This document shows positions 17,562 to 19,720 of a DNA stretch of 19,720 nucleotides, piece by piece. Location: the NCBI GenBank assembly GCA_038231495.1, contig JBBRLG010000062.1:1-19720 (forward strand). Direction: 5' to 3'. Below the pieces are notes generated by a model. The model was not told the origin of the DNA, searched no databases, and was given only the letters and a program-made list of their open reading frames with translations. This stretch comes from JBBRLG01 sp038231495 (GTDB lineage Bacteria; Planctomycetota; Planctomycetia; Gemmatales; Gemmataceae). The first letter of the stretch is position 1, and every line of letters begins with the position of its first letter. The position numbers were made by a program, and so were the translations under genes.

Positions 17562-18271
17562 GCGTGAACGCCGATTACAGCCGAACTGCTTCCGACCACC
17601 AGCATCTCGTGGCCCAGGCCGAGAAGTTGTTCGATCTGGTGTGGCGGGTCGATTTCACGGCACCCGGATTCGCCATACTCGACACCGGCCCAGGCATGGA
17701 CTCGCACACCTTGCGGTCCTGGATGGTGGATTTGAAACAGCAGTTCAGCGCGATCGGCATCCGTCGTGGTGGGAGGCCATTCGCCTATCGGTCGATGGCC
17801 CGGTTCGATCAACAAGAAACCACAAAGTTCCACCTGGACGGCGCACCGGAGCATTCGCTGTTGATCCTGGGATACGAGCCGTCGAATGTCCGCAGCCGCC
17901 TGTTCCTGGCTGACTATTCTCGTGCGGCCTTCGACCTTGGCATCGAGCCGACGCAGTTTCTCACGGACTTCAACCCGCTGTACAAGAAAGGCGAAAAACT
18001 CCTGGGCCGGTACGTCACGGAGTTGCCGCAGCCCGAAGAAGGCCACTCCCGGATTCTCCTCATCAACAATTCGTCGCTGGCGTTCACCGAGGCCCGGACG
18101 AACTCGCTCGGCGTCATGCACAAGGCCCTCATCGTGACGCCGGACGAAACCGAACGACGGATCGTGAACTCAATGATGCTGTCCGTGGGCGAGGCAGACG
18201 CAATGAGTCGAGAGCAGCAGCACGAGTTCATCGCAACGGATGCGATCAGCCCGAAGGTCTACCAGAAATGA
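17558..18271 (+). CDS. Putative Fe(II)/2-oxoglutarate-dependent oxygenase
   Basis: A 237-residue protein without a family name I can give with certainty. It has the layout of a 2-oxoglutarate oxygenase: FHLDGA (His92-x-Asp94) as the first two iron ligands, GVMHKA (His188) as the distal ligand, and ERRIVNSMML (Arg201) at the place that binds the 2-oxoglutarate carboxylate. Between these are LLILGYEPSNVRSRLFLADY (101-120) and ILLINNSSL, which fit strands of a double-stranded beta-helix. GGGAG five bases before ATG 17558 fixes the start, and the ATG overlaps the preceding stop. The AlkB-methyltransferase gene follows after 27 bases, so the two are probably cotranscribed. The substrate is unknown; a nucleic acid or protein substrate would fit the neighbour. 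Confidence 0.6.
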   Translation: MSVNADYSRTASDHQHLVAQAEKLFDLVWRVDFTAPGFAILDTGPGMDSHTLRSWMVDLKQQFSAIGIRRGGRPFAYRSMARFDQQETTKFHLDGAPEHSLLILGYEPSNVRSRLFLADYSRAAFDLGIEPTQFLTDFNPLYKKGEKLLGRYVTELPQPEEGHSRILLINNSSLAFTEARTNSLGVMHKALIVTPDETERRIVNSMMLSVGEADAMSREQQHEFIATDAISPKVYQK

Positions 18272-18298
18272 GCGGATCGGCTTCGGGGAGGACAACCG

Positions 18299-19366
18299 AT
18301 GGAAACCGTTGAGTTAGCGGATGGCGGCATTCTCCTTTTTGACGACGCCTTCCTGCCGCCCGACTTGGCGGATCGCTACTTCTCCGAGTTGCGGGACCAG
18401 TGTGCTTGGGAGCAGAAGCCGGGCGTGTTCGGCCACATGCAACCCCGCCTGACGGCTTCCTATGGCGATGAGGGCATGACGTACCGCTATTCCGGCACTG
18501 AGAACCAGGCGCTCCCGTGGACGCCGACCTTGTTGGAGATCAAGCGGAAGATCGAGGCCGTGCAGGGCCGATACAATTACTGTCTGCTGAACTGCTATCG
18601 GTCGGGAGCGGATAGCGTGGGAATGCACGCTGACGATGAACCAGGGATGGGCAACGTGATCGGCTCGCTCTCCTTGGGTGCGACACGGACCTTTCGGATT
18701 CGGCACAACAAGACGAAGGAGACGAGGACGTTCCCGGTGGGCAACGGCACGCTCGTCATCATGGCCGGGACGATGCAGCGGTTCTGGAAGCACGAAGTCC
18801 CGAAGACCACCGAGAACGTCGGCAAGCGCATCAACCTGACGTTCAGAATGATCGGCATCACCGGGTCGATCTTGGACGCCGGGTGCGGCACTGGCGAGAA
18901 CGCCCTCTTCTTTGCCGGGCGAGGGCAGAAAGTGGCGGGTATCGACTTCCTCACCGAGCCGATCAACCGAGCGAAACGGAAGACGGTGGAGCGAGGGCTG
19001 ATGGCCACGTTCCTAGTCATGGATGCCTTGGCCTTGAAGGAACTGCCTGAAGTCTTCGACGCCGTGATCGACTCCGGGCTGTTTCACGTCTTCAACGACG
19101 ATGATCGGCGGCGCTACCTCGAGGGGCTTGCCACGGTCCTGAAGCCGGGCGGTCGGCTATTCCTCCTCTGCTTCAGCAACGACGAGCCGGGAGAGCAAGG
19201 GCCAAGGCGGGTAACGAAGAAGGAACTGCACGCTGCCTTCGCCGAGGGATGGAAGGTCGAGAGCATCGATCCGTCGAGGTACGAAGTGCGTCCCGACCTG
19301 AAGGACATCAGCTTCAGCGAAGGTGGCCCGAAGGCGTGGTATGCCGTCATCAGGCGGCATGTATAA
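18299..19366 (+). CDS. AlkB-family dioxygenase fused to a class I SAM methyltransferase
   Basis: A 355-residue two-domain protein. Residues 1-186 are an AlkB-like Fe(II)/2-oxoglutarate dioxygenase: NYCLLNCYRSGADSVGMHAD has His110 and Asp112, His165 lies in RFWKHEVPKT, and RINLTFR (177-183) carries the 2-oxoglutarate and substrate arginines. Such enzymes remove alkyl groups from bases in DNA or RNA. Residues about 187-355 are a Rossmann methyltransferase: ILDAGCGTGENALF (191-204) is the SAM loop, GID (214-216) the acidic motif, then MDAL, DAVIDSGLFHVF and LKPGGRLFLL. The methyltransferase lacks the N-terminal 40 or so residues usual in free-standing relatives, and the AlkB domain ends just at RINLTFR, so the two join with almost no linker. 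GGGGAGG seven bases before ATG 18299 is a strong ribosome-binding site. Eukaryotic ALKBH8 also pairs AlkB and methyltransferase domains, for tRNA wobble modification. Whether this is analogous is speculative. Confidence 0.85.
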   Translation: METVELADGGILLFDDAFLPPDLADRYFSELRDQCAWEQKPGVFGHMQPRLTASYGDEGMTYRYSGTENQALPWTPTLLEIKRKIEAVQGRYNYCLLNCYRSGADSVGMHADDEPGMGNVIGSLSLGATRTFRIRHNKTKETRTFPVGNGTLVIMAGTMQRFWKHEVPKTTENVGKRINLTFRMIGITGSILDAGCGTGENALFFAGRGQKVAGIDFLTEPINRAKRKTVERGLMATFLVMDALALKELPEVFDAVIDSGLFHVFNDDDRRRYLEGLATVLKPGGRLFLLCFSNDEPGEQGPRRVTKKELHAAFAEGWKVESIDPSRYEVRPDLKDISFSEGGPKAWYAVIRRHV

Positions 19367-19451
19367 GATGAACGTGGCACAGCGCAGATGCAGGACAAAA
19401 TACCGGCCTGGATGCCGCTGATCGTAGCCGGTGGTGTCGATCAGGCCCCGT

Positions 19452-19483
19452 TGTATCCGATGGACGAGTGAAATGTATCCGAT
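19452..19483 (+). repeat. Right pair of TGTATCCGAT motifs
   Basis: TGTATCCGAT occurs at 19452-19461 and 19474-19483, in the same orientation as the left pair at 14934-14956. The inner 15-base AATGTATCCGATTTT (19472-19486) is identical to 14932-14946. They lie about 100-130 bases inside the right attachment repeat. They are candidate arm-type recombinase sites. Confidence 0.65.
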
Positions 19484-19526
19484 TTTCGGCAGTTTTCGGT
19501 CTTCAGGCCGAGAATAGCGATTTCCA

Positions 19527-19559
19527 GAAGTCCTTCTGATTTCAGGACTTTAGGACTTC
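19527..19559. repeat. GAAGTCCT/AGGACTTC inverted repeat with an extra half-site
   Basis: GAAGTCCT (19527-19534) is complementary to AGGACTTC (19552-19559), and a further AGGACTT sits at 19544-19550. The cluster lies between the right TGTATCCGAT pair and attR. It could bind an accessory factor in excision or form a hairpin. Confidence 0.5.
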
Positions 19560-19580
19560 AGCCGACTTGCGGAATCTTGT

Positions 19581-19593
19581 CCTGTCGGGGATA
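19581..19593 (+). other. attR: 13-base direct repeat
   Basis: CCTGTCGGGGATA is identical to the 3' end of tRNA-Arg at 14829-14841. No tRNA precedes it here (the upstream bases do not form a T arm), so it marks the far boundary of the element. ACAGG follows at 19598-19602, giving CCTGT-N12-ACAGG. Confidence 0.7.
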
Positions 19594-19652
19594 ATTTACA
19601 GGTTCACGCCATTCATTAGGGACTCAAACTGATCGGCGAGCCGGGAGCCTAA

Positions 19653-19690
19653 GCGACCGGGGTCGAGCCCCCGCGATATACTCCGGTCGC
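19653..19690. repeat. Stem-loop GCGACCGG/CCGGTCGC
   Basis: GCGACCGG (19653-19660) and CCGGTCGC (19683-19690) form an 8-bp stem around a 22-base loop. It lies outside the element in resumed chromosome sequence, where no gene is seen from 19594 to the window end. It is probably another GC-rich intergenic repeat. Confidence 0.5.
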
Positions 19691-19720
19691 GTAAGCGCCC
19701 CCGCCCCCCATTCAAAAAGT

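Larger units (their letters stand above)
19367..19580. other. Right end of the element, no convincing gene
   Basis: A 27-codon frame from ATG 19388 to the stop at 19471 begins MQDKIPAWMPLIVAGG. It has no clear ribosome-binding site and is probably not a gene or only a remnant. The rest holds the right TGTATCCGAT pair and short AGGACTT repeats. The sequence is visibly more AT-rich than the coding parts. Confidence 0.5.
14829..19593 (+). mobile_element. Candidate integrative element in tRNA-Arg(CCG)
   Basis: The region is bounded by the 13-base direct repeat CCTGTCGGGGATA, which is the 3' end of the tRNA at the left and recurs after the last gene at the right. A tyrosine recombinase gene is next to the tRNA, all genes run in one direction, and the composition looks less GC-rich than the flanking genes. 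Four TGTATCCGAT motifs lie in pairs just inside the two ends. The cargo is gene remnants plus two putative Fe(II)/2-oxoglutarate oxygenases, one fused to a methyltransferase. There are no replication, conjugation or phage structural genes, so it would be a minimal islet. Mobility at present is uncertain because the recombinase looks non-canonical. Confidence 0.75.

Noticed and set aside
19388..19471. 27-codon frame after the AlkB-methyltransferase gene
   Set aside because: It is too short, without an SD or recognisable motif, and overlaps a TGTATCCGAT site.
14829..19593. Prophage
   Set aside because: There are no capsid, portal, terminase, tail or lysis genes, and the interval is under 5 kb.

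Overview
The window looks like chromosome of a high-GC planctomycete, probably Gemmataceae-like. This rests on a small basic protein of the Planctomycetes/Chlamydiae/Verrucomicrobia type, a BlaI plus M56 (BlaR1-like) pair, the characteristic ECF sigma/serine-threonine kinase arrangement (here in remnants), and GC-rich palindromic repeats between genes. The taxonomic call is inference from gene content; nothing in the window names the organism.

Layout. 1-220: a C/G-tract inverted repeat. 221-2845: an acyltransferase-ACP-AMP-ligase fusion for lipid acylation. 2877-3311 (-): a small retropepsin-like aspartyl protease, divergent from an operon at 3472-7256 that encodes a BlaI-type repressor, an M56 metallopeptidase sensor and a secreted coiled-coil protein. 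The operon has a clear sigma70 promoter with putative operators and ends at a bidirectional terminator, which it shares with the small basic protein gene (7359-7607, -). 7797-9107: a LarA-family racemase. 9173-12343: a soluble hybrid histidine kinase carrying a complete phosphorelay. 12503-14611 (-): an exported S9 prolyl-oligopeptidase-type peptidase. Palindromic repeat elements separate several of these units.

14768-14841 is tRNA-Arg(CCG). Its last 13 bases (CCTGTCGGGGATA) recur at 19581-19593. Between the two copies lies a roughly 4.75-kb candidate integrative element, with every gene on the + strand. It holds a degenerate-looking tyrosine recombinase next to the tRNA, two tiny ORFs, the sigma-4 tail of an ECF sigma factor, a kinase missing its P-loop and most of its C-lobe, an out-of-frame TPR remnant, a probable Fe(II)/2-oxoglutarate oxygenase, and an AlkB dioxygenase fused in frame to a methyltransferase. 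The motif TGTATCCGAT occurs twice just inside each end, as expected of recombinase arm sites.

The observations most worth following are the AlkB-methyltransferase fusion carried on a tRNA-integrated islet with a second putative oxygenase, the recombinase family lacking canonical catalytic residues, and the BlaR1-like gene. The last has a strong internal ribosome-binding site and ATG that would release a secreted C-terminal protein built like the product of the next gene.
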